From contig BMSM01000008.1 in assembly GCA_014649155.1 (NCBI GenBank), positions 62,001 to 126,000 on the forward strand: 64,000 bases of DNA, given 5' to 3'. Origin of the DNA: Streptomyces griseoviridis (GTDB lineage: Bacteria > Actinomycetota > Actinomycetes > Streptomycetales > Streptomycetaceae). Position numbers and translations under genes: made by a program. The notes below the pieces were generated by a model, which made no database searches, was not told the DNA's origin, and saw only the letters and a program-made list of their open reading frames with translations. Below, in pieces: positions 22,018 through 31,661 of the stretch (positions within the stretch are counted from its first letter, which is position 1; every line of letters starts with the position of its first letter).

Positions 22018-24159
22018 GTGAACGGAGGGCGCTGGCGGCGGATCGCCAGTCAGATCGGCCGGAGCGTGACGGTGTGGGCCGTCTCCACGGTGACCATGCT
22101 GGTCCTCGCCGGCCTGCTGCCGGACTTCCAGCTCCAGTCCGCCGACGGCGACAGCGCCACCCGGATCGCCGTGACCGCCGCGTTCGGCGCCGGCGCCTTC
22201 GGGCTGCTGTCGGCGCTGGTGTGGCCGCTGCTGGTCCGGCTGCTGCTGCTGGTGCCGGCCCTCGTCCTCGGCCTGCTGGTCTTCTTCCTCAACGGCGCGC
22301 TGCTGCTCGTCGCGCTCCGCGTCAACCCCTCCGCGCACGGCGCCGCGTCCCCCGAGACCGCCGTCGTCGTGGCCGCCGTGATGTCGGCCGTCGCCTCCGC
22401 CACCGGCGGCGCGCTCGCCGTCCGCGACGACGACGCCTACCGCCGCCGCCTCTACCGCCTCGCCGACCGCCGCCGCAGCCGGACCGGCCCGCCCTGCCCG
22501 GCCGGCCCCGGCACCGTCTTCATCCAGCTCGACGGCGTCGGCCACGACGTCCTGCGGGCCGCCGCCGGCAAGGGCGCCATGCCCACCGTCGCCCGCTGGC
22601 TCGGCGACGGCACCGCCCCCGGCACCCACCGGCTCACCCCCTGGCGCACCGACTGGTCCAGCCAGACCGGCGCCAGCCAGCTCGGCATCCTGCACGGCAG
22701 CAACCACGACATCCCCGCCTTCCGCTGGTACGAGAAGGACACCCGCGAGGTCATGGTCTGCAACCGCCCCTCCAGCGCCGCCGAACTCCAGCGCCGCGCC
22801 GTCGCGCGCACCGGCGACGGCGGCCTGCTCACCCTGGACGGCGCCAGCCGCGGCAACCTCTTCAGCGGCGGCGCCGACGAACAGGCCCTCGTGCTCTCCA
22901 TCGCGGTGCGCCGCCGCAGCCGGGAGACCCGCTCCCGGGCCGGGTACTTCGCCTACTTCTCCGACCCCGCCAACGCGGTCCGCACCGCCCTGTCGTTCGG
23001 CGCCGAGGTGGCCCGCGAGATCGGCCAGTCGCTGCGCGCCCGCCTCCACAAGGTCCGCCCCCGCGTCTCGCGCGGCGGCCTGTACCCCTTCGTCCGGGCC
23101 TTCGCGACCGTCGTCGAACGGGACGTCGTGGTCGCCGCCGTCATCGGCGACATGCTGGCCGGCCGCACCGCCGTCTACGCCGACCTGGTCGCCTACGACG
23201 AGGTCGCGCACCACTCCGGCCCGCACAGCCGGGACGCCGAGAAGGTCCTCGCCCGCCTCGACCGCTCCCTCGCGCTGATCGAGAAGGCGGCCGAGCACGC
23301 GCCCCGCCCGTACCGGATCGTCGTCCTGTCCGACCACGGCCAGAGCCCCGGCGAGACCTTCCACGCCCGCTACGGCCTCACCCTCGCCGACCTGGTCCGG
23401 GCCGGCTGCGGACTGCCCGTGCCGCGCCGCGCGCAGCGCACCCACAGCGGCGCCGAGGCCCGCAACACCGTGCGCGCCGCGATGGGCCGCCCGGTCGAGG
23501 AGGGCGGCGAGCAGCACCGCCCCTCGCGCCGCCGCTCCGAACCCCTCGTCCTCGCCTCCGGCAACCTGGGTCTGGTCTCCTTCCCGGACGTCGGGCACCG
23601 CATGAGCCGGGAAGAGATCGACGCCCGCCATCCCGCGCTGCTCGCCACCCTCGCCAACCACCCCGGCATCGGCTTCCTGCTGGTCCGCAGCGAGGCGCAG
23701 GCCGACGCCGAGCACGACGGGGTGGTGCTCGGCGCGCGCGGCGCGGAGATACCGCTGGACCGGCTCGACGAGGACCCCGGCCCGCTCGCCGCCTTCGGGC
23801 CCGGCGCCGCCGACGCCGTGCGCCGCACCCACTCCTTCCCGCACACCGCCGACATCATGGTCAACTCCGCCCTCGACCCGGCCGACGGCGAGGTGCTCGC
23901 CTTCGAGGAGCAGATCGGCTCGCACGGCGGACTCGGCGGCGCCCAGTCCACGGCGTTCCTGCTCTCCCCGACCGCGCTGACCGCGCCGGTCGCCGAGGGC
24001 GCCGAACTGGCCGGCGCCGAGCACGTCCACCGCGTGCTGCGCCGCTGGCTGCGCGAGTCCGACGGCCCGCAGATCCCGCTGGACGATTCACCGCCGCAGG
24101 CTCACGAGGACGCATCATTTACGGTGCCGGACGGGGTCGTACAGGACAAAAGCGCCTGA
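22018..24159 (+). CDS. Holin-domain/alkaline-phosphatase-superfamily fusion membrane protein
   Basis: About 713 residues. The N-terminal about 130 residues hold four hydrophobic segments of the mycobacterial 4-TMS phage-holin type (VTVWAVSTVTMLVLAGLLPDF first). The remainder, from GTVFIQLDGVGHDVLRAAA, is an alkaline phosphatase-superfamily phosphodiesterase domain with the metal ligands D in QLDGVG, DEVAHHSGPHSRDAE and VLSDHGQSPGETF. The catalytic domain probably hydrolyses a phosphate ester at the membrane. GTG 22018 is preferred (GGAG 9 bases upstream), with 21952 and 21973 as alternatives. Known actinobacterial architecture; substrate unknown. Confidence 0.8.
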   Translation: MNGGRWRRIASQIGRSVTVWAVSTVTMLVLAGLLPDFQLQSADGDSATRIAVTAAFGAGAFGLLSALVWPLLVRLLLLVPALVLGLLVFFLNGALLLVALRVNPSAHGAASPETAVVVAAVMSAVASATGGALAVRDDDAYRRRLYRLADRRRSRTGPPCPAGPGTVFIQLDGVGHDVLRAAAGKGAMPTVARWLGDGTAPGTHRLTPWRTDWSSQTGASQLGILHGSNHDIPAFRWYEKDTREVMVCNRPSSAAELQRRAVARTGDGGLLTLDGASRGNLFSGGADEQALVLSIAVRRRSRETRSRAGYFAYFSDPANAVRTALSFGAEVAREIGQSLRARLHKVRPRVSRGGLYPFVRAFATVVERDVVVAAVIGDMLAGRTAVYADLVAYDEVAHHSGPHSRDAEKVLARLDRSLALIEKAAEHAPRPYRIVVLSDHGQSPGETFHARYGLTLADLVRAGCGLPVPRRAQRTHSGAEARNTVRAAMGRPVEEGGEQHRPSRRRSEPLVLASGNLGLVSFPDVGHRMSREEIDARHPALLATLANHPGIGFLLVRSEAQADAEHDGVVLGARGAEIPLDRLDEDPGPLAAFGPGAADAVRRTHSFPHTADIMVNSALDPADGEVLAFEEQIGSHGGLGGAQSTAFLLSPTALTAPVAEGAELAGAEHVHRVLRRWLRESDGPQIPLDDSPPQAHEDASFTVPDGVVQDKSA

Positions 24160-24243
24160 TTTGGAGCGCCGCCCGGGGGTGTCCGACCATGGGCGGCGGC
24201 CCGGCGATCCCGGGCGGCATTTCCCAGAGAGGCGCACCACCCC

Positions 24244-25662
24244 ATGCACGTCACCGGGACCGTAACCCCGCCGGCCCCGCAGCGGACCCCCGACCGGCAC
24301 ACCCGCCGCTTCGGACTCCCCGTCGCCACCGCCCTGGTCATGGGCAACATCATCGGCGGCGGCATCTTCCTGCTCCCGGCCTCCGTCGCCCCCTTCGGCA
24401 CGGTCAGCCTGCTCGCCTTCGGCGTCCTCACCGTCGGCGCGATCGCCCTCGCCCTGGTCTTCGGCCGGCTCGCCGCCCGCGACCCCCGCACCGGAGGCCC
24501 GTACGTCTACGCCCGCGAGGCGTTCGGTGACTTCGCCGGGTTCCTCGCCGCCTGGGCGTACTGGATCACCACCTGGGTCTCCAACGCGGCCCTCGCCGTC
24601 GCCGCCGTCGGCTACCTCGACGTCCTGATCCCGGTCGACGGCCACCGCTGGACCGCGTGCCTGGCCGCGCTCGTCCTCCAGTGGCTGCCGGCCCTGTCCA
24701 ACTTCGCCGGCACCCGGTACGTCGGAGCCGTCCAGCTCGTCTCCACGGTGCTGAAGCTCGCGCCGCTGCTGCTCGTCGCGGTCGGCGGGCTGTTCTTCTT
24801 CGACGCGGACAACCTCGGCCCGTTCGACGCGAGCGGCGGCGGCGCGATCGGCGCGGTCTCCGCCTCCGCCGCCCTGCTGCTCTTCTCCTACCTGGGTGTG
24901 GAGTCCGCCGCGGTCAGCGCCGGCGAGGTCAGGGACCCGCGGCGGACCGTGGGCCGGGCCACCGTGATCGGCACCGCGGGCGCCGCCCTCGTCTACCTGC
25001 TGGGCACCCTGTCCGTCTTCGGCACGGTCGCCCACGACCGGCTCGTCGGCTCCACCGCGCCGTTCTCCGACGCCGTGAACGCCATGTTCGGCGGTTCCTG
25101 GGGCGGCTGGGCGGTCGCGCTGGCCGCGCTGGTCTCGATGACCGGCTGCCTCAACGGCTGGACGCTGCTCAGCGCGCAGACCCCGTACGCCGCCGCCCGG
25201 GACGGCCTCTTCCCGGCCGCCTTCGCCCGCAAGCGGCGCGGGGTGCCCACGGTCGGCGTCGGCGTCACCGTGGTCCTCGCCTCCCTGCTCACCGTCTACA
25301 ACTACGCCTCCGGTTCCGGCCGGGTCTTCGAGGTCCTCGTCCTCGTCACCACCTTCACCGCCACCGTGCCCTACCTGCTGGCCACCGCCGCCCAGCTGTT
25401 CCACCTGGTCTCCGGCCGCCGCGACCGGGTGAACGGCGCCCGGCTGGCCCGGGACTCCGTGGTGGCGTCGGTGGCCGCGGCCTTCTCCCTGTGGCTGGTC
25501 GCGGGCGCCGGGTACCAGGCGGTCTACCAGGGCGTGCTGTTCCTGTTCGCGGGCGTCCTGGTGTACGCGGTCCTGGCGGGCCGCCGCGGCCGTGTCCGGA
25601 GTCCGGCGGGGAGTCCGGCGGACGGTGGGCCCCCGTTCGCCGTGGAGCGGCCCGGAGTGTGA
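24244..25662 (+). CDS. APC-superfamily amino acid permease
   Basis: A 472-residue membrane protein with about 12 helices. The first helix carries the APC signature GNIIGGGIFLLPASV, the substrate-backbone loop; a later RDPRTGGPYVYAREAFGDF is typical of AdiC/PotE-type transporters. It probably exchanges an amino acid or polyamine. A soluble OsmC gene follows after 42 bases. AGAGAGG about 13 bases upstream of ATG 24244 is a possible ribosome site. Confidence 0.85.
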   Translation: MHVTGTVTPPAPQRTPDRHTRRFGLPVATALVMGNIIGGGIFLLPASVAPFGTVSLLAFGVLTVGAIALALVFGRLAARDPRTGGPYVYAREAFGDFAGFLAAWAYWITTWVSNAALAVAAVGYLDVLIPVDGHRWTACLAALVLQWLPALSNFAGTRYVGAVQLVSTVLKLAPLLLVAVGGLFFFDADNLGPFDASGGGAIGAVSASAALLLFSYLGVESAAVSAGEVRDPRRTVGRATVIGTAGAALVYLLGTLSVFGTVAHDRLVGSTAPFSDAVNAMFGGSWGGWAVALAALVSMTGCLNGWTLLSAQTPYAAARDGLFPAAFARKRRGVPTVGVGVTVVLASLLTVYNYASGSGRVFEVLVLVTTFTATVPYLLATAAQLFHLVSGRRDRVNGARLARDSVVASVAAAFSLWLVAGAGYQAVYQGVLFLFAGVLVYAVLAGRRGRVRSPAGSPADGGPPFAVERPGV

Positions 25663-25704
25663 TCGGATAGGGACGGAACCATTCGAACCGCGAAAGGACT
25701 TGAC

Positions 25705-26130
25705 GTGGCCACCACGCGCTCCGCACACACCGTCTGGGAAGGCAACCTGTTCGAGGGCAACGGCGTCGTCACCTTCGACTCGTCCGGCATCGGCGAGCAG
25801 CCGGTGTCCTGGCCGTCCCGCGCCGAGCAGGCGAACGGGAAGACCAGCCCCGAGGAGCTGATCGCCGCCGCCCACTCGTCCTGCTTCTCCATGGCGCTGT
25901 CCAACGGCCTGACCGGCGCCGGCACCCCGCCCACCAGGCTGGTGACCTCCGCCGACGTCACCTTCCAGCCGGGTGAGGGCATCACCGGCATCCACCTCAC
26001 CGTGGAGGGCACCGTCGACGGCCTCGACGACGACGCGTTCGTGGCCGCCGCCGAGGACGCCAAGAAGAACTGCCCGGTCAGCCAGGCCCTGGCCGGCACG
26101 ACCATCACGCTGTCGGCGAAGCTCGCCTGA
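25705..26130 (+). CDS. osmC: OsmC-family peroxiredoxin
   Basis: A 141-residue OsmC protein. Peroxidatic Cys in AAHSSCFSMAL and resolving Cys in KKNCPVSQAL; the WEGNL start and the spacing between cysteines fit OsmC rather than Ohr. It reduces organic and lipid hydroperoxides with an active-site Cys pair and is osmotically induced in many bacteria. Start GTG 25705 follows AAAGGA. It converges on the PucR-type gene across a terminator. Confidence 0.9.
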   Translation: MATTRSAHTVWEGNLFEGNGVVTFDSSGIGEQPVSWPSRAEQANGKTSPEELIAAAHSSCFSMALSNGLTGAGTPPTRLVTSADVTFQPGEGITGIHLTVEGTVDGLDDDAFVAAAEDAKKNCPVSQALAGTTITLSAKLA

Positions 26131-26144
26131 ACCGCCGCCGCGCG

Positions 26145-26173
26145 CCCCTTCCGCCGCGACCCGGCGGAAGGGG
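26145..26173. terminator. Bidirectional terminator hairpin
   Basis: Arms 26145-26156 and 26162-26173 pair perfectly over 12 bp with a 5-base loop, in the 51-base gap between the convergent osmC and PucR-type genes. Confidence 0.8.
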
Positions 26174-26181
26174 GACGCGGA

Positions 26182-27393
26182 TCACGCGCCGTCGCCGTCC
26201 CGCTCCAGCAGGTGCAGGGCGCGCAGGGACGCCTCCAGGGCGAAGCGGCGGTCGGGGTCGGCGAGGCGGTCGCCCAGCAGCGAGTCCAGGTTGCGCAGCC
26301 GGTAGCGGACGGTCTGGGCGTGCACCCCCAGCAGCTCACCGACCTGCTCGGCGGGCGCCCGGGTCGAGACGTGCACCCGCAGGGTCTCCACCAGCCGGTC
26401 GCGGCGGCTGGCGGGCAGCCGGTCGACGGGGGCCAGTTCCCGGGCCGCGAGGTGGGACACCAGCGCCGGGTCCGACAGGAGCCACAGGGTCACCAGGTGG
26501 TCCTCGCACCGGACCACCGGCGCCTCGGGCACGACTCCCTCGTCGATGAGCTGGGCCACCCGCCTGGCCCAGCGGACGGAGTCCGCCGCCTGGGCGAGCG
26601 GCACGGTCAGCCCCACCACGGCCCGCGCCCCGGTCAGCGCCGCGTCGAGCATCGCCCGCCGCTCCGGGGTGAGCGCGCCGGGCACCAGCAGGTGCGGCTG
26701 CGGGCCGTCCAGGTCCGCGAGGACGTCGTCGGCCAGCCCCGCCTCCAGGTGCTCCGGCACCGGTGAACGCAGGGCGATCATCGTGATCTCGGCGGGCAGC
26801 GGCCAGGCGGCGGCCTCGCAGAGCCCGGTCAGCGCCTGCGGCAGCGGGGGAGCCGCGAGGATGAGGTGCAGCAGCCGTCTTCGCTGCGCCGGCACCTCGG
26901 AGAAGGCCCGTGACTGCACCTCGGCATAGCCCTCGCGGGAGATCCGCTCCAGCTCCTCGACGTAGGCGAAGAGGGCGTCGGCGAAGGCGAGGATCAGGGA
27001 AGGGGAGAGCCGGTACTGCTGGCCCACGGCCTTGGCGCGGCGCAGCGCGACCCGCGCGCCGAGCCGGTACGCCCCTTGCAGGGTGTCCAGGTCGCGGCCC
27101 TCGTAGGCCTCCACGCGGCCGAACCTGCGCAGGAGTTCGTCGCGGAGCGCCGCGTTCTTGCCCGGTTCGGCGACCCGGTCCACGAAGGCGTAGAGGGCCT
27201 GCTCGACACCCTGCCGGATGGCGTCGGCGTTCGGGCCGTTGAGCAGGCGGCCGTACACCGGGTAGGCCCGGGTGACCTCGATGCCGATCTCCTTCATGAG
27301 ACCGGGCAGTTCCGGCCGCATGAAGGCGGCGAACTCCTTGGGAAGGGGTTCGAGCGGTTCACCGACGTCCGGCGGCCGCGCGGTTGAAGGCAT
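26182..27393 (-). CDS. PucR/CdaR-type helix-turn-helix regulator
   Basis: A 403-residue regulator with the PucR C-terminal helix-turn-helix: LRVHVSTRAPAEQVGELLGV, AQTVRYRLRNLDSLLG and LEASLRALHLL. The N-terminal about 200 residues are helical and start PLPKEFAAFMRPELPGLM, the type seen in actinobacterial PucR-like proteins, with a GGDEF-like central fold less obvious. Ligand unknown. ATG 27393 chosen by family start; the Shine-Dalgarno (AAGGGA) is weak. It is upstream of the secreted-protein and MCE genes and has a palindrome in its promoter region. Confidence 0.8.
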   Translation of the reverse strand: MPSTARPPDVGEPLEPLPKEFAAFMRPELPGLMKEIGIEVTRAYPVYGRLLNGPNADAIRQGVEQALYAFVDRVAEPGKNAALRDELLRRFGRVEAYEGRDLDTLQGAYRLGARVALRRAKAVGQQYRLSPSLILAFADALFAYVEELERISREGYAEVQSRAFSEVPAQRRRLLHLILAAPPLPQALTGLCEAAAWPLPAEITMIALRSPVPEHLEAGLADDVLADLDGPQPHLLVPGALTPERRAMLDAALTGARAVVGLTVPLAQAADSVRWARRVAQLIDEGVVPEAPVVRCEDHLVTLWLLSDPALVSHLAARELAPVDRLPASRRDRLVETLRVHVSTRAPAEQVGELLGVHAQTVRYRLRNLDSLLGDRLADPDRRFALEASLRALHLLERDGDGA

Positions 27394-27530
27394 GAGTGCC
27401 GTCCCTTGCTCTCCGGTGCCCACGGTGCGCCGGCCGTGTGCCGCCCCACGCGCGGGTACGGGGGAGGCACACGGCCCCACTTGAGGTGCTGCGTGCTGGG
27501 CTGCTGAAGCTAAATCATGTTCGGTGGGAC

Positions 27531-27547
27531 GTACACAGTCTGTGCAC
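27531..27547. promoter_or_regulatory. Near-perfect 17-bp palindrome upstream of the PucR-type gene
   Basis: GTACACAG-T-CTGTGCAC differs from perfect symmetry at one pair. It lies 138-154 bases upstream of ATG 27393, in an otherwise gene-free 217-base gap that also holds an AT-rich tract around 27507-27520. Likely an operator for the PucR-type protein or another regulator. Confidence 0.5.
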
Positions 27548-27610
27548 ATTTCGGTGCGGCGGGACGGGACAGGGGCGCCGGGACGGCTGAGAATCGCCGT
27601 TGCGCGGCCA

Positions 27611-28561
27611 TTAATTGACGGCGGAGTGCCAGTTCTGCGCGAGGCGCTTGCCCGCGTCGGGGGCGACCGTGCCGGGCGCGTTCAGACCGGCGAGGGCGGT
27701 CTGGGTGTTGTTGAGCGTCAGGCTGTTCTTCCCGGCGGCGGAGGGCAGTCCGGTCTTGAGGTTGACCGCCGCGTCGATGATGCCCAGCAGCCCCAGTCCG
27801 CAGCCGCTGGCGCCGGGCACCGCGAAGGTGCTGTCGTTCTGCGTCGACCCGGTGAGGTTGATACGGCTCATCTCGCCGTCGTCGGCCCGGGTGCCGTCAC
27901 CGTCGAAGAACGTCATCCCGAACTCGGGGAACGTCAGGTTCTGCGGCCGCAGCACGATGGGCTTGGACTGGGTGCCGATGTAGCAGTTGCTGCCGAGCAG
28001 CGGGTTCTCCAGGTGGATGCGGACCGGGATGGCGACGATCGGCTCGCCGGTGACGATGCCCGCGGTCTGGTTGAAGGCGTAGGGCGCGCCGGCGGACTCC
28101 ACCGTCGCCGTGATCTTGTTGAGGGTGCTGTTGCCGAGCTGTTCGCACAGGGCGGTGACGGCGGGCACGTTGCTCGGGCACATCAGGCCCAGGAGGCCGC
28201 CGGGGACGGTCGCGGAGTCGGCGATCAGGGCGCCGCCGGCCGGGGCGACGACGGTGCTGGTCCCGTCGGAGTTCTGCACGACCCCGATCTGGAGGTTGGT
28301 CCGGCCCGTGGTGACGGTGGTGTTGCCGAGCTTGATGGAGCCGCTCGCCGAGCTGGAGACCACGCACTGCGGGGTCCGGGCCAGGCCGTCGGCGGCCAGC
28401 ATCGCCGGCGCGTCCACGGGACAGCGGGTGAAGGGCGCCCACTCGCCGTTCGGGACGGCCGCCGCGGCGGTCGCGGTGCCCATCGTGGCGAAGGCGCCGA
28501 GCGCGGTGCCGAGCGCGGTGGCGGTGGTGGCGAGTCTGGTGCCGAGGGAGAACCGCATCAT
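27611..28561 (-). CDS. Secreted protein of unknown function, beta-rich
   Basis: A 316-residue protein with a signal peptide (MMRFSLGTRLATTATALGTAL, cut after the AxA region near residue 38). The exported part has paired cysteines (TRCPVDAP, QCVVSS, LMCPSN, TALCEQL, SNCYIG, SGCGLG) and beta-rich Ser/Thr/Gly sequence. The family is not one I can name. It follows the DUF6801-like gene by 35 bases, so the two are an operon. Start ATG 28561 with GGAAGG upstream (28558 also possible). Confidence 0.7.
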   Translation of the reverse strand: MMRFSLGTRLATTATALGTALGAFATMGTATAAAAVPNGEWAPFTRCPVDAPAMLAADGLARTPQCVVSSSASGSIKLGNTTVTTGRTNLQIGVVQNSDGTSTVVAPAGGALIADSATVPGGLLGLMCPSNVPAVTALCEQLGNSTLNKITATVESAGAPYAFNQTAGIVTGEPIVAIPVRIHLENPLLGSNCYIGTQSKPIVLRPQNLTFPEFGMTFFDGDGTRADDGEMSRINLTGSTQNDSTFAVPGASGCGLGLLGIIDAAVNLKTGLPSAAGKNSLTLNNTQTALAGLNAPGTVAPDAGKRLAQNWHSAVN

Positions 28562-28596
28562 GTGGCCTTCCGGGAGAGGGAGGGGAGAGGGGGGTT

Positions 28597-30168
28597 TCAG
28601 CGTTCGGCTACGGGGATCTTCTTGGGCTGGGCGTCCTCGGTGCACTCGTCCGGGTTGAGCACCTCGGCCGAGACGAAGCAGGCCTGGCCCTGGACCTGCT
28701 TGACGTAGTTGCCGGGACCGGAGACGGAGGCGGTGAGCAGCCGGTCGAGGTTCTCTCCGTCGGCCGTGCCGCAGCCCGTGAAGGCGGGGATGGTGACCTC
28801 GCCGGTCAGCGGACCGCCGGAGAGCAGCAGATAGCCGGTGGCGGGCTCGCCGATGTTCTGTTCGCCCCGGCCGTGCAGGATCAGGTGGTCACCGGGGTAC
28901 TTCTCCGGCTCCGGCTCCGGTGAGGCCAGGGAGGTCCTGGTCCGGCACTCGGTGCCCACGTCCAGCGGGGTGCCGTTGACCTCCAGGGCCGTCACCCGGA
29001 GGGTGATCGGGGCCCGGACGTAGGTGTCGGTGCTGGTGAACGCGAAGTCGGTGAAGCCGTTGGAGTCGATGGTCATCGGACCGGTCTGCTCCAGCACCAT
29101 GGTGGCCTTCGTCGGGGTGAAGTCGAAGGACAGGAAGGTGGCCTGGAACGGCGGGGTCCGCTTGCGCTGCTGGTACCAGAGGTCGGCGGTGGAGTGCTGG
29201 GTGATGGTGGCGCCGCTGAAGTCGGGCAGGAACTCGAACTGCGGCTCGCCCTGGGTGATGAGGGTGCAGAACGGCGGGATCAGCGCGGCCCCGTCGAGCT
29301 TGTTCACGTTGGCGTAGCCGGTGATGTAGGCGTTCAGCGACATCGGTCCGGCCGGGTACTTGGCGTCGTACTTGCAGGTCGGCGCCGCCCGTTCGGCGGT
29401 GCCGCCGCCCGGCAGGGGCTCGGCCACCTTCGGGGCGCGCTCGCCCTGCCGCTCCGGGTCGTCGCCGCCCGGCTGCCCCGGTGTGCCGGAGGCGGACGGT
29501 TCCCCGGAGGGCGACCCGCTCGGGGACTCCGTACCGCCGGACCCGTCCGTGCCGAGGGGTACGGCCGCCAGCCGGCCGCCGTCCGGCGCCTCGTCGGCGA
29601 GCCGGCAGGGGACGGTCAGCGAGGCGGGATCGGTGGCGCCGCCGTCCGCGGTGGACGGCGCCAGGTCGACGGTGAGGCTCCCGGCGGTGAAGGTCAGGTC
29701 GTGCGTGCCCCGGCCGGTCACCGTGGGGACGTCCCCCGTCGCGGCCAGTGTCAGCGGCCCGGACGGCGGCAGGGGCACGGGCTCGGTGTCACCCCGCCAG
29801 ACGGCCTCGGCTGCGGCCTCGCCCTGGGCGACCCCGACGGCGAGCCGGGTGGCCGCCCGGACCCCGGCGGCGCCCAGCGCGGTGAGGTCGGTGACGGCCT
29901 GCTCCGGCAGTTCGACGGTGGTGGTGACGTCCGCGGGCCGGACCGGCTCACCGGCCACCGCCCGGTCCGGGAGGGTCGCGGAGATCCGTACCGTGGCCGG
30001 CTGCTCCCCGGACGGCAGCGCGCACACGTACGGCAGGGCGGCGTCGACCGCCTGCGTACCGGCCGCGCCGGCCGCGCCGGCCGTCAGGGGCACGGTCGCG
30101 GCCAGCACGACGAACGCGGCGACGGCCGCGCGCCGCGCGGGACGCGGGGCGGTACGGGGGAGTGTCAT
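28597..30168 (-). CDS. Secreted DUF6801-like protein
   Basis: A 523-residue protein with signal peptide (RRAAVAAFVVLAATVPLTAGA). Residues about 40-200 form a beta-domain starting VDAALPYVCALPSGEQPATVRI and ending in PCRLADEAP, matching the DUF6801 type. A Ser/Gly/Pro linker with repeated SGSPSGE-type sequence (about 215-255) leads to a second beta-domain (about 275-520) containing TCKYDAKYPAGPM and FCTLITQGEP with conserved cysteines. No catalytic motif seen. Likely cell-surface adhesion or lipid-related; its place divergent from an MCE locus makes a role in lipid uptake plausible but unproven. Confidence 0.7.
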   Translation of the reverse strand: MTLPRTAPRPARRAAVAAFVVLAATVPLTAGAAGAAGTQAVDAALPYVCALPSGEQPATVRISATLPDRAVAGEPVRPADVTTTVELPEQAVTDLTALGAAGVRAATRLAVGVAQGEAAAEAVWRGDTEPVPLPPSGPLTLAATGDVPTVTGRGTHDLTFTAGSLTVDLAPSTADGGATDPASLTVPCRLADEAPDGGRLAAVPLGTDGSGGTESPSGSPSGEPSASGTPGQPGGDDPERQGERAPKVAEPLPGGGTAERAAPTCKYDAKYPAGPMSLNAYITGYANVNKLDGAALIPPFCTLITQGEPQFEFLPDFSGATITQHSTADLWYQQRKRTPPFQATFLSFDFTPTKATMVLEQTGPMTIDSNGFTDFAFTSTDTYVRAPITLRVTALEVNGTPLDVGTECRTRTSLASPEPEPEKYPGDHLILHGRGEQNIGEPATGYLLLSGGPLTGEVTIPAFTGCGTADGENLDRLLTASVSGPGNYVKQVQGQACFVSAEVLNPDECTEDAQPKKIPVAER

Positions 30169-30241
30169 CTGTCGCTCCGCTCGGGTCGGTCGGGTCGGGA
30201 CGGCCGGCGGTGGCCGTCGCGTACGGGGGGCGGCCCGGAAG

Positions 30242-30270
30242 GCGCCCGGCCGGAACGACCGGCCGGGCGC
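30242..30270 (-). terminator. Terminator hairpin after the small secreted-protein gene
   Basis: Perfect 12-bp arms 30242-30253 and 30259-30270 with a 5-base loop, 18 bases beyond the stop of the minus-strand gene at 30289. It separates that gene from the two-gene unit that follows. Confidence 0.75.
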
Positions 30271-30288
30271 TCAGGAGCCGTTCTCCCC

Positions 30289-31143
<855 letters not shown>

Positions 31144-31261
31144 CTAAGGACGGCGCCCTGGCCGGGGCCGGCGCCGGGGCCGTCCGATTCTGCCGGATGC
31201 CGGGCCGGGCCGTCCCCCAGCGGCCCTCATCACTCACCTGATGACAAGGAGGGGCCCGGAA

Positions 31262-31281
31262 TTTGTCGCCCCGCTGACAAA
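31262..31281. promoter_or_regulatory. Operator-like palindrome TTTGTC-N8-GACAAA, copy 1
   Basis: A 20-base element with 6-bp arms and an 8-base centre. The identical arms and spacing recur at 31533-31552. Confidence 0.6.
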
Positions 31282-31532
31282 GAGCCGATGGCCGAACCGA
31301 AACCTACGGAAAAGTCGGAACCGACTCTTGCTCGCTCAGGTTACTCGGCCGTAGCGTGCCGGATACGGCGCTGATCTCCTGGTGGGTACCCCCGACCGGG
31401 GAGTCGCGATGGATGACTTCCGGCCTTGCCCTCCTTCAGGGGCGGACATCCGTCGGCAGGGCCGCGCGGAGCCGTCCCCCCGGCCGCCGCGCGACCCTGC
31501 CCCGCACCCCGCAGACAAAGTCCGCGAACGGG

Positions 31533-31552
31533 TTTGTCTGCGCGGTGACAAA
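31533..31552. promoter_or_regulatory. Operator-like palindrome TTTGTC-N8-GACAAA, copy 2
   Basis: The second copy, 36 bases upstream of the TTGTCA element of the predicted MCE promoter; both copies end GACAAAG. An additional GACAAA at 31514-31519 pairs with its left arm as CAGACAAA...TTTGTCTG. Confidence 0.6.
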
Positions 31553-31588
31553 GAAGGAGGAGGCCGACCGAAGCCGGCGTCCCACCTG

Positions 31589-31618
31589 TTGTCAGTGAAC
31601 CGTGCACCGGCTTAACGT
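31589..31618 (+). promoter_or_regulatory. Candidate HrdB-type promoter of the MCE operon
   Basis: TTGTCA (31589-31594), 18 bases, TAACGT (31613-31618). The transcript would start near 31625 and the Shine-Dalgarno GGAGGTGAT lies just before ATG 31662. The -10 hexamer and spacing are identical to the divergent promoter. Confidence 0.55.
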
Positions 31619-31661
31619 GCGCTCCGCGGCGCACACCGGCCTCACCCTCTTTGGAGGTGAT

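Noticed and set aside
21661..24030. 789-codon minus-strand frame over the holin/phosphodiesterase gene
   Set aside because: Low-complexity translation (Gly, Ala, Glu, Arg), no ribosome site; the plus-strand gene has clear domains.
31384..31391. GGGTACCC resembling a SigB -10 in the MCE upstream region
   Set aside because: No GNNT at 14-16 bases upstream on either strand.
31356..31615. Short open frames in the MCE upstream region
   Set aside because: Overlap the palindromes and promoter; low-complexity products.
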